A DNA stretch of 64,000 bases from Massilia rubra (GTDB lineage Bacteria; Pseudomonadota; Gammaproteobacteria; Burkholderiales; Burkholderiaceae_D): assembly GCF_011682065.1 (NCBI RefSeq), contig NZ_VUYU01000017.1, positions 100,509-164,508 on the forward strand, written 5' to 3'. Shown here in pieces: positions 8,162 to 20,554 of this stretch. The stretch's first letter is position 1. The number at the start of each line of letters is the position of its first letter. A program made the position numbers and the translations under genes. Below the pieces are notes generated by a model. The model searched no databases, was not told the DNA's origin, and worked only from the letters and a program-made list of their open reading frames with translations.

Positions 8162-11100
8162 ACCCGATCCGCCGCCTGCGCGCCCTGTGCGCGCTGTTCC
8201 TGGTGCTGTGCTGCCTGCCTTTCGCCGGCAGCCAGGCCGCGCCCGCGCGCACCCTGCGCTTCGAGCACCTGAGCGTGGAACAGGGCCTGGCCCAGGAATC
8301 GGTGCTGGCGGTGGCCCAGGACGCCGACGGCTTCATGTGGTTCGGCAGCCAGGCCGGCCTGTCGCGCTTCGACGGCTACCGCGTCACCACCTGGCGCAAT
8401 GTGGTCAGCAATCCGCGCAGCCTGGTCAACAACTGGGTGCGCGTGCTGCACGTGGACCACGGCGGGCGCCTGTGGATCGGCACCGACGGCGGGCTTGACC
8501 GCTTCGATCCGGTCACCCAGACTTTCATCCATTACGCGCCGAATGAACCGGTCAAGCGCGGCAACGGCAACCTGCACGTGCGCGCGATCGCCGGCGACGG
8601 CCGCCAGGGTCTGTGGCTGGGCACCAGCGACGGCCTGCAGCACTTCGACATGGTGAGCGGGCGCTTCAAGGTGTGGCACCATGTGGCGGGCGAGGAGGGC
8701 AGCCTGGCCGACGACCAGGTCAACGCGCTGGCGGTCGACGCCGGCGGGCGTGTCTGGGTCGGCACCTCGTCCGGCGTGGACAGCCTGGCGGTTGGCGCGC
8801 GCGCCTTCGAGCACCATCCGGCCCCTGGCCTGGACCACAAGAACAATATGGTGCAGGCCTTGCTGGTCGACGCCGACCAGACCCTGTGGATCGGCAGCCT
8901 GGGTGGCCTGGAAAGCTGGAAGATCGGCAGTCCTGCCGCGCAGCGGCGGCGCCTGGGCGCGCCGGACGGCCTGCGTTCGGGCTACGTCACCACCCTGTAC
9001 CAGGACCAGGACCGCAACCTGTGGGCCGGTAGCCATACCGACGGCCTGTATCGCTGGCAGCCGGCCACGCGCCGTTTCGCCAATTACCGCCACCTGCCGG
9101 GCGACCGGCACAGTGTGGCCGACAACCAGATTTCGGCCATGTACCGCGACCGCGTCGGCACCTTCTGGGTCGGCACCTGGTACGCCGGCGTGAGCCGGGT
9201 CGACTTGAACAGCGGCGGCTTTGCGCGCATTGCGCGCCACGCCGAAATTGCCGATACCCTGTCCGACAACAAGGTACGCGCGATCGCCGCCGCCCCCGGA
9301 GGCGACCTGTGGATCGGCGCCAACAGCGGCTTGAACCGGCTCGACCCCGAGAGCGGCCAGGCGCGCCTGTACCGCCACGATCCCGATAACCCGAACAGCC
9401 TGGCCGGCATTCCGGCCAGCGCGCTGGCGCACGACCAGGACGGCATGCTGTGGATCGGCAGCCATTCGGGGGTGGCGCGTTTCGATGCCGCCAGCGGCAA
9501 TTTCACGCGCCAGTCGTTCGCCGAGGGCGACCCGGACGGCAACCATATCCGCGGCATGCTGTCCGACCGCGCCGGCATGATGTGGATCGCCTCGCGCGGC
9601 GGCCTGCACCGGCTCGACCCGGCCACGCGCGCCGTCGTCACCTACCGCCACGACGCGGCCGACAGTTCCAGCCTGGCCGACAACGTGGTGCGCCCGCTGC
9701 TCGAAGACCGGCGCGGCCAGCTGTGGATCGGCACTTTCGATGGGCTCGACATGTTCGATCGCGCGAGTGGCAAATTCCGCCACTTCCGCCACGATCCGGC
9801 CAACCCGGCCAGCCTCAGTCACGACGAAGTGCACTATCTGCACGAAGATAAAAAGGGCACGCTGTGGGTCGGCACCGCGGCAGGGCTGAACAAAATGACG
9901 ATCGGCCCGGGCGCCGCCGGCGCGGTGAGCTTCCGCCGCTACACCGTGGCCGACGGCGTGGCCGACGATGCGATTGCCGCCATCCTGGAAGACGAGGAGG
10001 GCAAACTGTGGGTGAGCACCAACACCGGCATCTCGCGCTTCGATCCGGCCACGGGCACCTTCCGCAACTACAGCGCCGGCGACGGCACCATCGAAGGCGC
10101 CTACTTTGACGGCTCGGCCCTGCGCGCGCCGGACGGCACCATGTACTTCGGCGGCTTCAATGGCGTCACCGCCTTCAATCCCAAGGCCATCAGCGACAAC
10201 CTGATCGCCCCGCGCCCGGTCATCACCGGTTTCCAGATCTTCAACAAGCCGGCCGCGCTGGCGCGTCCCGGCCTGTTCAAGGGGCCGGTCGAGTCGACCC
10301 GCGCGGTTACCCTGGGCGCGGCCGATTCGGTGTTTTCGCTCGAGTTCTCGGCCTTGCATTACGCCGCCCCGCAACGCAACCTGTTTTCGTACCGGCTCGA
10401 GGGCTTCGACCAGAACTGGGTCAACACCGACGCCAGCCGCCGTTTCGCCACCTACACCAACCTCGATCCGGGCACCTACACCTTCCGCGTGCGCGCCGCC
10501 AACAAGGATGGCGTGTGGAGCGACGACAGCGCCAGCATGGTCATCACGATCCTGCCGCCGCTGTGGAAGACCTGGTGGTTCCGCACCCTGTCGGTGCTGC
10601 TGGTGCTGGGCAGCGCCTACTGGGCCTACCGCGCGCGCCTGTCGGGACTGCGGCGCCAGAAGGATCTGCTGGAAACCCAGGTCGGCGCGCGCACGGTCGA
10701 AGTCGAGCAGCAGAACCGCCTGCTGGAGCGCCAGAAGCGCGAGCTCGAAGCGCAGCGCCTGGACGCCGACAACCAGCGCGCCGAGGCCGAGCAGCGCCGC
10801 TTCGACGCCGAACGCCAGAAGGAAGAAGTCGAGCGCCAGAAAGAGAACGTGGAGCTGGCGCACCGGAACATCTCGGTGCTGTCGGAAATCGGGCGCGAAC
10901 TGACCGCCACGCTCGACATGGAAACCATCATGGGCACGGTGTACCGCCACGTGCACCACTTGATGGATGCGCGCATTTTCGGCATCGGCTTTTACCGCGA
11001 GGATGCGGGCGTGATCGAGTTTCCGTTCGCGATGGACCAGGGCGTGCGCAGCCAGTTCTATACGCGCCCGCTGGACGATCCGCACCAGTTTGCGGTGTGG

Positions 11101-13092
11101 TGCCTGAAGCACCGGCGCGAAGTGTTCATCAACAACCTCGAGGTCGAATATGCGCGCTACCTGGACGCCGAGCAGAGCGCCGTGCCGATCCCGCCGCTGC
11201 GGGTGGACGGCACGCCGCGCTCGCTGCCGGTGGCGATGATGTACGTGCCCCTGATCGTCAAGGAACGCATGATGGGCGTGCTGTGCGTGCAGAGCGTGGA
11301 GATCAATGCGTATCACCGCGTGCACCTGGACATGCTCAAGACACTGGCCGCGCACGCGGCGGTGGCGCTCGATAACGCGCGCGCCTACCGCGAGCTGGAA
11401 GAAACCCAGGCGCGCCTGGTCGAGCAGGAACGCCAGGTGCGCCTGAACACGGACGAACTGGCGCTGGCCAACCGCGCGCTCCAGGAAAACGATGAACGAC
11501 TGCGCCTGGCCAAGCAAAAGGCCGAAGACGCCACGCGCCAGAAGTCCGAATTCCTGGCCAATATGAGCCACGAAATGCGCACCCCGCTGGCCGGCGTAAT
11601 CGGCATGCTGGGCTTTGCGCTGCGCGACGGCCACCTGCAGGAAAGCACGCGCGAGCAGATCCTGCGCGGGCAGGCCAACGCCCAGTCGCTGCTCACCATC
11701 ATCAACGACCTGCTCGATTTTTCCAAGATCGAGGCGGGCAAGCTGACCATCGAAAACATCGATTTCGCGCTCACCGCCGCCGTCGAAAACGTGGTCAGCC
11801 TGTTCGAGGAGCAGGCCGCCGCCCAGAGCGTGGGCTTTGACGTGGCGCTGGCCGAGGACCTGCCGCGCTTCGTGGTGGGCGACCCGACCCGCCTGCGCCA
11901 GGTGCTGGTCAACCTGGTCGGCAACGCTTTCAAGTTCACCAACAACGGCGCGGTGCGCCTGGCGGTCGAACGGGTGGCCCCGGGCGAGGGCAGCGCGCCG
12001 GGGGTAAACGTGATCCGCTTTTCGGTCAGCGACACCGGCATCGGCATCGCCCAGGACGCGCTCGAGCGCCTGTTCCAGAAGTTCGAGCAGGCCGACAGCA
12101 CCACCACGCGGCGCTACGGCGGCACCGGTCTGGGACTGGCGATCTGCCGCCAGCTGGTCGATCTGATGGGCGGCTCGATCAGCGTCGAGAGCCTTGAGGG
12201 CGTGGGCAGCACCTTCAGCGTGCTGCTGCCGCTGGCCGACGGCGTGGCCCCGCCGATGGTGCCGCACGTGCCGCGCGAGCCGCACAGCCACCGCCTGAAA
12301 GTGCTGTGCGCGGAAGACTTCCCGACCAACCAGATCATCATCCGCATGATGCTGGAAGACCTGGGGCACAAGGTCGATATCGCCGACAACGGCTTATTGG
12401 CGGTGGCGGCGTGCGCGCGTACCCGCTACGACCTGATTCTGATGGACGGGCGCATGCCCGAGATGGACGGCGCGTCCGCCACGCGCCTGATCCGCGCCGG
12501 CGGCCCGCCCGAAGCGCCGGTGCGCGACCAGGAACTGATGATCGTGGCCCTGACCGCCAACGCCAGCGAGGAAGACCGCAGCCGCTACCTCGCGTGCGGC
12601 ATGGACGACTTCCTGACCAAGCCGATCGACGAAGCGGCCTTGCATCATCACCTGAGCCGCGCCATCGAGCGCCAGCTCCAGCGCGGCATCAGCCTTTCGC
12701 CGATGCCGCAGCCGCGCGTGGAACGCGCGCCGAGCACCTCGGAGCTGGACGCCATGTTCGGCGTCGATACGGGGCCGGCGCCGCTGGCGGGACCTGCCGC
12801 GCACAACGCCGGACGGCGCGCCAGTGACCTGAAGGCGCGCATGCGGGCCGCCTTTGCCAGCGACCTGCCGGGCCGCCGCGCCGAGCTGGAACAAGCCATC
12901 GCCATGCACGACGCCGAAACGGCGGGCCGCCTGCTGCACGGTTTCAAGGGCAGCTCGTCCTATCTGGAAGCGGCCGAACTGCACCAGTTATCGGGCGAAA
13001 TGGAAGAAGCGGCCGACGCGCGCCGCTGGGACGCGATCGCGGCGGCCATGCCGCGTCTGCGCGAACTGCTGTCCGCCTACGACAACTTGTAG
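8158..13092 (+). CDS. Hybrid histidine kinase with periplasmic two-component propeller, GAF, REC and HPt domains
   Basis: 1644 residues if translation starts at the CTG at 8158. AAGGAG lies 7 bases upstream, the CTGA overlaps the previous stop, and the added MNPIRRLRALCALFLVL completes a signal peptide that a GTG start at 8203 would cut. Order: signal peptide; about fourteen Reg_prop blades (repeated LWIGT/VWVGT, residues ~35-680); Y_Y_Y domain (~700-800); one membrane helix near 810-825; Glu/Arg-rich coiled coil; GAF (~910-1075); HisKA with His1138 in MSHEMRTPL; HATPase with GGTGLGLAI; REC with Asp1430; HPt with His1594 in LLHGFKG. The propeller class commonly senses polysaccharide breakdown products, which would suit the EPS locus in this window, but the ligand is inferred. 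Confidence 0.88.
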   Translation: MNPIRRLRALCALFLVLCCLPFAGSQAAPARTLRFEHLSVEQGLAQESVLAVAQDADGFMWFGSQAGLSRFDGYRVTTWRNVVSNPRSLVNNWVRVLHVDHGGRLWIGTDGGLDRFDPVTQTFIHYAPNEPVKRGNGNLHVRAIAGDGRQGLWLGTSDGLQHFDMVSGRFKVWHHVAGEEGSLADDQVNALAVDAGGRVWVGTSSGVDSLAVGARAFEHHPAPGLDHKNNMVQALLVDADQTLWIGSLGGLESWKIGSPAAQRRRLGAPDGLRSGYVTTLYQDQDRNLWAGSHTDGLYRWQPATRRFANYRHLPGDRHSVADNQISAMYRDRVGTFWVGTWYAGVSRVDLNSGGFARIARHAEIADTLSDNKVRAIAAAPGGDLWIGANSGLNRLDPESGQARLYRHDPDNPNSLAGIPASALAHDQDGMLWIGSHSGVARFDAASGNFTRQSFAEGDPDGNHIRGMLSDRAGMMWIASRGGLHRLDPATRAVVTYRHDAADSSSLADNVVRPLLEDRRGQLWIGTFDGLDMFDRASGKFRHFRHDPANPASLSHDEVHYLHEDKKGTLWVGTAAGLNKMTIGPGAAGAVSFRRYTVADGVADDAIAAILEDEEGKLWVSTNTGISRFDPATGTFRNYSAGDGTIEGAYFDGSALRAPDGTMYFGGFNGVTAFNPKAISDNLIAPRPVITGFQIFNKPAALARPGLFKGPVESTRAVTLGAADSVFSLEFSALHYAAPQRNLFSYRLEGFDQNWVNTDASRRFATYTNLDPGTYTFRVRAANKDGVWSDDSASMVITILPPLWKTWWFRTLSVLLVLGSAYWAYRARLSGLRRQKDLLETQVGARTVEVEQQNRLLERQKRELEAQRLDADNQRAEAEQRRFDAERQKEEVERQKENVELAHRNISVLSEIGRELTATLDMETIMGTVYRHVHHLMDARIFGIGFYREDAGVIEFPFAMDQGVRSQFYTRPLDDPHQFAVWCLKHRREVFINNLEVEYARYLDAEQSAVPIPPLRVDGTPRSLPVAMMYVPLIVKERMMGVLCVQSVEINAYHRVHLDMLKTLAAHAAVALDNARAYRELEETQARLVEQERQVRLNTDELALANRALQENDERLRLAKQKAEDATRQKSEFLANMSHEMRTPLAGVIGMLGFALRDGHLQESTREQILRGQANAQSLLTIINDLLDFSKIEAGKLTIENIDFALTAAVENVVSLFEEQAAAQSVGFDVALAEDLPRFVVGDPTRLRQVLVNLVGNAFKFTNNGAVRLAVERVAPGEGSAPGVNVIRFSVSDTGIGIAQDALERLFQKFEQADSTTTRRYGGTGLGLAICRQLVDLMGGSISVESLEGVGSTFSVLLPLADGVAPPMVPHVPREPHSHRLKVLCAEDFPTNQIIIRMMLEDLGHKVDIADNGLLAVAACARTRYDLILMDGRMPEMDGASATRLIRAGGPPEAPVRDQELMIVALTANASEEDRSRYLACGMDDFLTKPIDEAALHHHLSRAIERQLQRGISLSPMPQPRVERAPSTSELDAMFGVDTGPAPLAGPAAHNAGRRASDLKARMRAAFASDLPGRRAELEQAIAMHDAETAGRLLHGFKGSSSYLEAAELHQLSGEMEEAADARRWDAIAAAMPRLRELLSAYDNL

Positions 13093-13191
13093 TCGCTCAA
13101 GCGCTGACCCGTCATGCATATGCTGTAATATTCGCCTGAACGTGATCGGAAAGGATGTTTTGTGGCGTTGCTGCGTACGGGAGGTGGCCAA

Positions 13192-13911
13192 ATGAAGGTT
13201 CTGGTGGTGGATGACGACATCGTATCGCGCATGGTGCTGATGCACTTGATCGACGCCTGCGGCAAATACGAAATCCTCGAAGCGGAAGACGGCGCTGACG
13301 CCTGGGACCAGCTGGAACAGGGCTTGCGCCCGGCGATCTGTTTTTGCGACCTGCGCATGCCGCGCCTGTCCGGCATGGACCTGCTGCAGCGCGTGCGCGC
13401 CGACGGCGCACTGGGCACGATGCCGTTCGTGCTGGTTTCCTCGGCCACCGACCGCGATACGGTCGACCAGGCCAGCGGCCTTGGCGCGTCGGGCTACATC
13501 GTCAAGCCGTTCCAGGGCGAGCAGGTGCGCGAGCACATGGCCGGCCTGACCGGGCGCGATCCGATCGCGGTGGCGCCGCGCGCCGAAAAAGTGCAGGCGA
13601 CCCTGCTGCGCCTGGGGATCGGGGCCGAGCGCCTGATGGTCTACCTGGGCGGGCTGCAATCGCAGGTGGCCGCGGCCGGCGCCGACATCGCCGACCTGCT
13701 CGAACGCGGCGACGATGGCGCGGCCCGCGTGCGCATCGAACGCTTGCATGCCGGCTGCCTCACCCTGGGCCTGGACGGCGCGGCCGACACCCTCAAGTCG
13801 CTGCAGCCCGGCGCGCTCGATCCTGCCCAGGTCAAGCTGGCGCTGGCCGAGGTGGTGCGCTCGGCGATGCACCAGAGCGAAGCGCTCAAACGGGTAGGCG
13901 GCGCCTCCTGA
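13192..13911 (+). CDS. Response regulator with C-terminal HPt-like domain, paralog of the gene at 7439
   Basis: 239 residues from the ATG at 13192, preferred because GGAGGTGG precedes it; a GTG 30 bases upstream is the alternative. The receiver domain (1-120) has DDD at 7-9, Asp53 in CDLRMP and VKP. The C-terminal helical part has RLHAGCLTLG with His186, aligned to His183 of the paralog at 7439. Identity between the two is high through the receiver domain. No output domain binds DNA. About 100 bases separate it from the kinase gene, so it may have its own promoter or be read through. Probably a phosphate shuttle or sink in the same relay. Confidence 0.8.
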   Translation: MKVLVVDDDIVSRMVLMHLIDACGKYEILEAEDGADAWDQLEQGLRPAICFCDLRMPRLSGMDLLQRVRADGALGTMPFVLVSSATDRDTVDQASGLGASGYIVKPFQGEQVREHMAGLTGRDPIAVAPRAEKVQATLLRLGIGAERLMVYLGGLQSQVAAAGADIADLLERGDDGAARVRIERLHAGCLTLGLDGAADTLKSLQPGALDPAQVKLALAEVVRSAMHQSEALKRVGGAS

Positions 13912-13930
13912 CGGCGCTGCGCGAAAGCGC

Positions 13931-13961
13931 TTGATGTTGTGATAGTTTAGGTCTAAAGTAT
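13931..13961 (+). promoter_or_regulatory. Putative promoter with MarR-type operator
   Basis: An imperfect 20-bp dyad lies at 13942-13961: ATAGTTTAG, two central bases, then CTAAAGTAT; eight of nine positions in each arm are complementary. It overlaps a possible promoter, TTGATG (13931-13936) and TAAAGT (13954-13959) with 17 bases between. It stands 38 bases before the first gene of the aryl-CoA operon, whose third gene encodes a MarR repressor, so autoregulation by a CoA-thioester-responsive MarR protein is a reasonable inference. Confidence 0.5.
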
Positions 13962-13998
13962 CTCTCGGTGAACGACTGACACTTTTCCCGGGGCGACC

Positions 13999-15627
13999 AT
14001 GACACATTCGACGGCATCGGCATTGAGCGCTTCGGCCTACCAGGACGGCTTTGCGCGCGAACACCTGCCGCCGCCGGGCCAATGGCCCGCCTTCCTGTTC
14101 GACCTCCCCGAACTGCAGTACCCATCGCAGCTGAACTGCGCCGCCGAACTGCTCGACGCGGCCGTGGAGCGCGGCGCGGGCGAGCGCATCGCCATCGTCG
14201 GCGAGCACGAAAGCTGGACCTACGCGCAACTGCAGCGCCGGGTCGACCGCATCGCCTACGTGCTGCGCGCCGACCTGGGACTGGTCACCGGCAACCGCGT
14301 GCTGCTGCGCGGCGCGAACAACCCGATGATGGCGGCCTGCCTGCTGGCCGTGCTCAAGGCCGGCCTGATCGCCGTGCCCACCATGCCGCTGCTGCGCGCG
14401 CGCGAACTGACCGCCATCGTCGACAAGGCCAATGTGGACGCGGTGCTGTGCTCCGCCACCTTGCGCGGCGAGATCGACGCCGTTTCCGCCTTGCCGCGCC
14501 ATGTGGTGACGTTCAACGACCCCGATAACCCGGCCTCCATCGAGGCCATGATGGCGCGGCACCCGGTGCCGTTCGCCGCGCACGCCAGCGCCGCCGACGA
14601 TGTATGCCTGATCAGTTTTACCTCGGGCACGACCGGCATCCCGAAGGGCACGATGCACTTCCACCGCGACGTGCTGGCCATTTGCGACTGCTTCCCGCGC
14701 CATACCTTGCAAGCGCGCGAGGACGATATTTTCATCGGCACGCCGCCGCTGGCGTTCACCTTCGGCCTGGGCGGGCTGTTGCTGTTCCCGATGCGCGTTG
14801 GCGCGGCCGGCGTGCTGCTCGAAAAGCTCACGCCCGACACGCTGCTGGCCGCCATCGACAAATACCGCGCCACGGTGTGCTTTACCGCGCCGACCTTTTA
14901 CCGCCAGATGGCGCCGCTGGCCGCCAATTACGATTTGTCGAGCCTGACCCGGACCGTGTCGGCCGGCGAAGCGCTGCCGCTGGCCACGCGCGACGCGTGG
15001 CAGGCGGCGACCGGGCTGCGCATGATCGACGGTATCGGCGCGACCGAACTGCTGCACATCTTCATTTCGGCTGCGGGCGACGCGATCCGGCCAGGTGCGA
15101 CCGGTAAACCAGTGCCGGGCTACCAGGCCTGCATTCTCGATGCGAGCGGCCGGCAGGTGGGGCCGGGCGTGATCGGCCGGCTGGCGGTAAAAGGCCCGAC
15201 CGGCTGCCGCTACCTGGCCGACGAACGCCAGAACGATTATGTGAGCGATGGCTGGAACCTCACCGGCGACGCCTACGAGATGGACGCCGACGGCTACTTC
15301 TACTACCGCTCGCGCACCGACGACATGATCATCTCGGCCGGCTACAACATCGCCGGCGCCGAAGTCGAAGACGCCCTGCTGCGCCATGAAGCGGTGGCCG
15401 AATGCGGCGTGGTCGGGCGCCCTTGCGAGGAACGCGGGCAGGTGGTGGAGGCGCATGTGGTGCTCAAACCCGGCTTCGATCCGAGCGAAGCCCTGGCTAC
15501 CCAATTACAGGATTTCGTCAAGCTGCAGATCGCCCCGTATAAATATCCCCGTTCGCTCAGGTTCATCGACAAATTGCCGCGTACCGAAACCGGCAAGCTG
15601 CAGCGCTTTAAGCTGCGCGTCGCCTAG
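13999..15627 (+). CDS. Aryl-CoA ligase, 2-aminobenzoate/benzoate-CoA ligase type
   Basis: 542 residues of the ANL adenylating family: AMP-binding P-loop [13 protein letters not shown] near 210, a GATE-type motif (GIGATE), hinge Asp in the GDAY to RTDDMI stretch, and the C-terminal catalytic Lys in PRTETGK. It activates an aromatic acid to its CoA thioester at the cost of ATP. The next gene encodes the fused monooxygenase/reductase that acts on 2-aminobenzoyl-CoA (or salicylyl-CoA) in related bacteria, which makes 2-aminobenzoate the most likely substrate. A 12-bp tandem duplication (15615-15638) spans its stop codon. Confidence 0.85.
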   Translation: MTHSTASALSASAYQDGFAREHLPPPGQWPAFLFDLPELQYPSQLNCAAELLDAAVERGAGERIAIVGEHESWTYAQLQRRVDRIAYVLRADLGLVTGNRVLLRGANNPMMAACLLAVLKAGLIAVPTMPLLRARELTAIVDKANVDAVLCSATLRGEIDAVSALPRHVVTFNDPDNPASIEAMMARHPVPFAAHASAADDVCLISFTSGTTGIPKGTMHFHRDVLAICDCFPRHTLQAREDDIFIGTPPLAFTFGLGGLLLFPMRVGAAGVLLEKLTPDTLLAAIDKYRATVCFTAPTFYRQMAPLAANYDLSSLTRTVSAGEALPLATRDAWQAATGLRMIDGIGATELLHIFISAAGDAIRPGATGKPVPGYQACILDASGRQVGPGVIGRLAVKGPTGCRYLADERQNDYVSDGWNLTGDAYEMDADGYFYYRSRTDDMIISAGYNIAGAEVEDALLRHEAVAECGVVGRPCEERGQVVEAHVVLKPGFDPSEALATQLQDFVKLQIAPYKYPRSLRFIDKLPRTETGKLQRFKLRVA

Positions 15628-15667
15628 CGCGTCGCCTAGCGCGCTATCTAAACACAAGACCAAGCCC

Positions 15668-18039
<2,372 letters not shown>

Positions 18040-18040
<1 letters not shown>

Positions 18041-18531
18041 TGGACGAGATCACTCAAGACAACAGCGGTGCTGGGCTGGACCTGGCCAGCCGCCTGACGC
18101 AAGACCATCACCAGTCGCTCAAACTGTGGCTGCGCATGCTCTCGTGCACGGTGCGCATCGAAAACGAAATCCGCAGCCGCCTGCGCACGACCTTCGACAT
18201 CACCCTGCCGCGCTTCGACTTGATGGCGCAGCTGGAGCGCCATCCGGACGGGCTGCGCATGGGCGAGCTGTCCAAGCGCATGATGGTCACCGGCGGGAAC
18301 ATCACCGGCATCACCGACCAGCTGGAACAGGAAGCGCTGGTGGTGCGCGTGCCCGACCCGAAAGACCGGCGCGCCTACAGCGTCAAACTCACGCGCGAAG
18401 GGCACATCGCCTTCGCCAGGATGGCGGTGGTGCACGAGGAGTGGATCGCCGACCTGCTCAAGGATATATCGCCCGACGATAAAGGGCGGCTCATCGCGCT
18501 GCTCTCGCAAATGAAACAGCATCTTCAATAA
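18040..18531 (+). CDS. MarR-family transcriptional regulator
   Basis: 163 residues from the ATG at 18040 (GGAGGG just before; TGATG overlap with the preceding stop). The winged helix-turn-helix is visible as [22 protein letters not shown] (in part) near 80-101, followed by the wing [13 protein letters not shown], with flanking helices for dimerisation. MarR proteins inside aryl-CoA operons usually repress the operon until a CoA thioester or acid binds. A dyad in front of the operon (13942-13961) is a candidate site. Repressor function here is an inference. Confidence 0.88.
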
Positions 18532-18539
18532 GGAATACC

Positions 18540-19394
18540 ATGCGTTACCTTCCAGGCCAGGCACAGCAACTGCCCGGCAACCGCAGCGCGCTGGCGTCGT
18601 ACCAGGCCAGTCATTTCCGTTTCGAGGTCGAGGGCGCGGTGGCGACCCTGACCCTGAACCGCCCGGAGCGCAAGAATCCGCTCACCTTCGACTCCTACGC
18701 CGAGCTGCGCGACCTGTTTCGCGCGCTGGCGTATGCCGACGATGTGAAGGCGGTGGTCATCACCGGGGCGGGCGAGAATTTTTGTTCGGGCGGCGATGTG
18801 CACGATATCATCGGGCCGTTGACGCAGCTCGACATGCCCGGCCTGTTGGCGTTCACGCGCATGACGGGGGACCTGGTCAAGGCGATGCGCGCCTGCCCGC
18901 AGCCGGTGATCAGCGCGGTCGATGGCATCTGCGCCGGCGCCGGCGCGATCCTGGCGCTGTCGTCCGACCTGCGGCTGGGGACTGCGCGCAGCAAGACGGC
19001 GTTTTTGTTCACGCGGGTCGGCCTGGCCGGCTGCGACATGGGCGCCTGCGCGCTGCTGCCGCGCGTGATCGGGCAGGGCCGCGCCGCCGAACTGCTGTAT
19101 ACGGGGCGCTCGATGTCGGGCATCGAGGCCGAACGCTGGGGCTTTTTCAACAGCGTCAGCGAGCCCGAAACGCTGCTGGCCGACGCGCAGGCGCTGGCCG
19201 CGTCGCTCGCTACCGGGCCGACCTTCGCGCATGGCATGACCAAGAAAATGCTGCAACAGGAGTGGAACATGGGCGTGGACGAAGCCATCGAGGCGGAAGC
19301 GCAGGCCCAGGCCATCTGCATGGCGACCAACGACTTTCATCGCGCCTATCACGCTTTCGTGGCCAAACAGCGGCCTGTGTTCGAGGGAGATTGA
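18540..19394 (+). CDS. Enoyl-CoA hydratase/isomerase family protein
   Basis: 284 residues, crotonase fold. Seen are [17 protein letters not shown] near 40, the oxyanion segment [15 protein letters not shown], and [20 protein letters not shown] near 122. These bind the CoA thioester; the residues at the catalytic Glu positions are not clear enough to choose hydratase over another crotonase activity. It comes 8 bases after the MarR gene and 1 base before the acyl-CoA dehydrogenase, so it is clearly in the operon. It probably acts on the alicyclic CoA ester made by the monooxygenase/reductase. Confidence 0.85.
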   Translation: MRYLPGQAQQLPGNRSALASYQASHFRFEVEGAVATLTLNRPERKNPLTFDSYAELRDLFRALAYADDVKAVVITGAGENFCSGGDVHDIIGPLTQLDMPGLLAFTRMTGDLVKAMRACPQPVISAVDGICAGAGAILALSSDLRLGTARSKTAFLFTRVGLAGCDMGACALLPRVIGQGRAAELLYTGRSMSGIEAERWGFFNSVSEPETLLADAQALAASLATGPTFAHGMTKKMLQQEWNMGVDEAIEAEAQAQAICMATNDFHRAYHAFVAKQRPVFEGD

Positions 19395-19395
19395 G

Positions 19396-20553
19396 ATGGC
19401 TGACAAAACCTACCTGGACTGGCCGTTTTTCGAACCCGCGCACGGCGCGCTGGAGCAGGCGCTCGATGCCTGGGCCGGCGCCAACATCAATGCCACCCAC
19501 GGACGCGATGTCGACGGCGTTTGCCGCACGCTGGTGCGCCAGTTGGGCGATGGCGGCTGGCTCGATCACGCGGTGGGCGCGATCGACACGCGCGCCATTT
19601 GCCTGATCCGCGAAACGCTGGCCCGCCACGATGGCCTGGCCGACTTTGCGTTCGCCATGCAGGGCCTGGGATCGGGCGCGATTTCGCTGTTCGGCAGTGT
19701 CGCCAACAAGGAGCGCTACCTGCCGCGCGTGGCGCGGGGCGAGGCGATTGCGGCCTTTGCGCTGTCGGAGCCGCAGGCCGGCTCGGACGTGGCGGCGCTG
19801 CAGTGCGCGGCCGTGCCGGACGGCGACGGGTATGTCTTGACTGGCGAGAAGACCTGGATTTCGAATGGCGGCATCGCCGACTTTTACGTGGTGTTTGCGC
19901 GCACCGGCGAGGCGCCCGGCGCGCGCGGCATCAGCGCGTTTATCGTCGATGCCGATACGCCGGGCTTGTCGGTGGCCGAACGGATCGAGGTGATCGCCCC
20001 GCATCCGCTGGCGCGCTTGCGCTTCGATGGCTGCCGCGTACCTGGCACGCAGCGCCTGGGCGAAGCGGGGCAGGGCTTCAAGGTGGCGATGGCGACGCTC
20101 GATGTGTTCCGCACCTCGGTCGCGGCGGCGGCGCTGGGCTTTGCGCGGCGCGCGTTCGACGAGGCGATCGCGCATGCCAGCACGCGCAAGATGTTCGGGC
20201 AAACGCTGGCCGACTTCCAGCTCACGCAGGCCAAGCTGGCCGAGATGGCGACCGGGATCGACGCGGCGGCGCTGCTGACGTACCGGGCGGCGTGGCAGCG
20301 CGACCAGGGCCGCAAGGTCACCAAGGAGGCGGCGATGGCCAAGATGACGGCCACCGAAACGGCGCAGAAAGTCATCGACGCGGCGCTGCAGATGTTCGGC
20401 GGGATGGGCGTGGTCAGCGAACATCCGGTGGAGCGGCTGTACCGCGAAATCCGGGCGCTGCGCATTTACGAGGGCGCCACCGAAGTGCAGCAGTTGATCA
20501 TTGCGCGCGAGCTGCTGCGCGAAGCGGCGCCGGCGCTGGAAGGGAAGGCATAG
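19396..20553 (+). CDS. Acyl-CoA dehydrogenase family protein
   Basis: 385 residues, standard length for the family. Motifs: [15 protein letters not shown] and [16 protein letters not shown] of the beta domain that binds [18 protein letters not shown] in the C-terminal helical domain, QMFGGMGVV, and [15 protein letters not shown] where the Glu is at the position of the catalytic base of short-chain dehydrogenases. It oxidises an acyl-CoA at alpha-beta with electrons going to ETF. It is the fifth gene of the aryl-CoA operon, so a cyclic or branched aminated intermediate is a possible substrate. Confidence 0.87.
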   Translation: MADKTYLDWPFFEPAHGALEQALDAWAGANINATHGRDVDGVCRTLVRQLGDGGWLDHAVGAIDTRAICLIRETLARHDGLADFAFAMQGLGSGAISLFGSVANKERYLPRVARGEAIAAFALSEPQAGSDVAALQCAAVPDGDGYVLTGEKTWISNGGIADFYVVFARTGEAPGARGISAFIVDADTPGLSVAERIEVIAPHPLARLRFDGCRVPGTQRLGEAGQGFKVAMATLDVFRTSVAAAALGFARRAFDEAIAHASTRKMFGQTLADFQLTQAKLAEMATGIDAAALLTYRAAWQRDQGRKVTKEAAMAKMTATETAQKVIDAALQMFGGMGVVSEHPVERLYREIRALRIYEGATEVQQLIIARELLREAAPALEGKA

Positions 20554-20554
20554 C

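Noticed and set aside
7879..12369. A 1496-codon open frame on the minus strand opposite the hybrid kinase
   Set aside because: It is the mirror of a GC-rich coding frame; it is His/Ala/Arg-rich with no domain, and the plus frame has full kinase domains.
12988..15504. Long minus-strand frame opposite the second regulator and the ligase
   Set aside because: Shadow of real genes; composition rich in Arg, His and Gly with no recognisable domain.
15386..15667. An N-terminal extension of the monooxygenase/reductase
   Set aside because: The upstream frame lies inside the ligase gene; the FAD motif begins right after the ATG at 15668.
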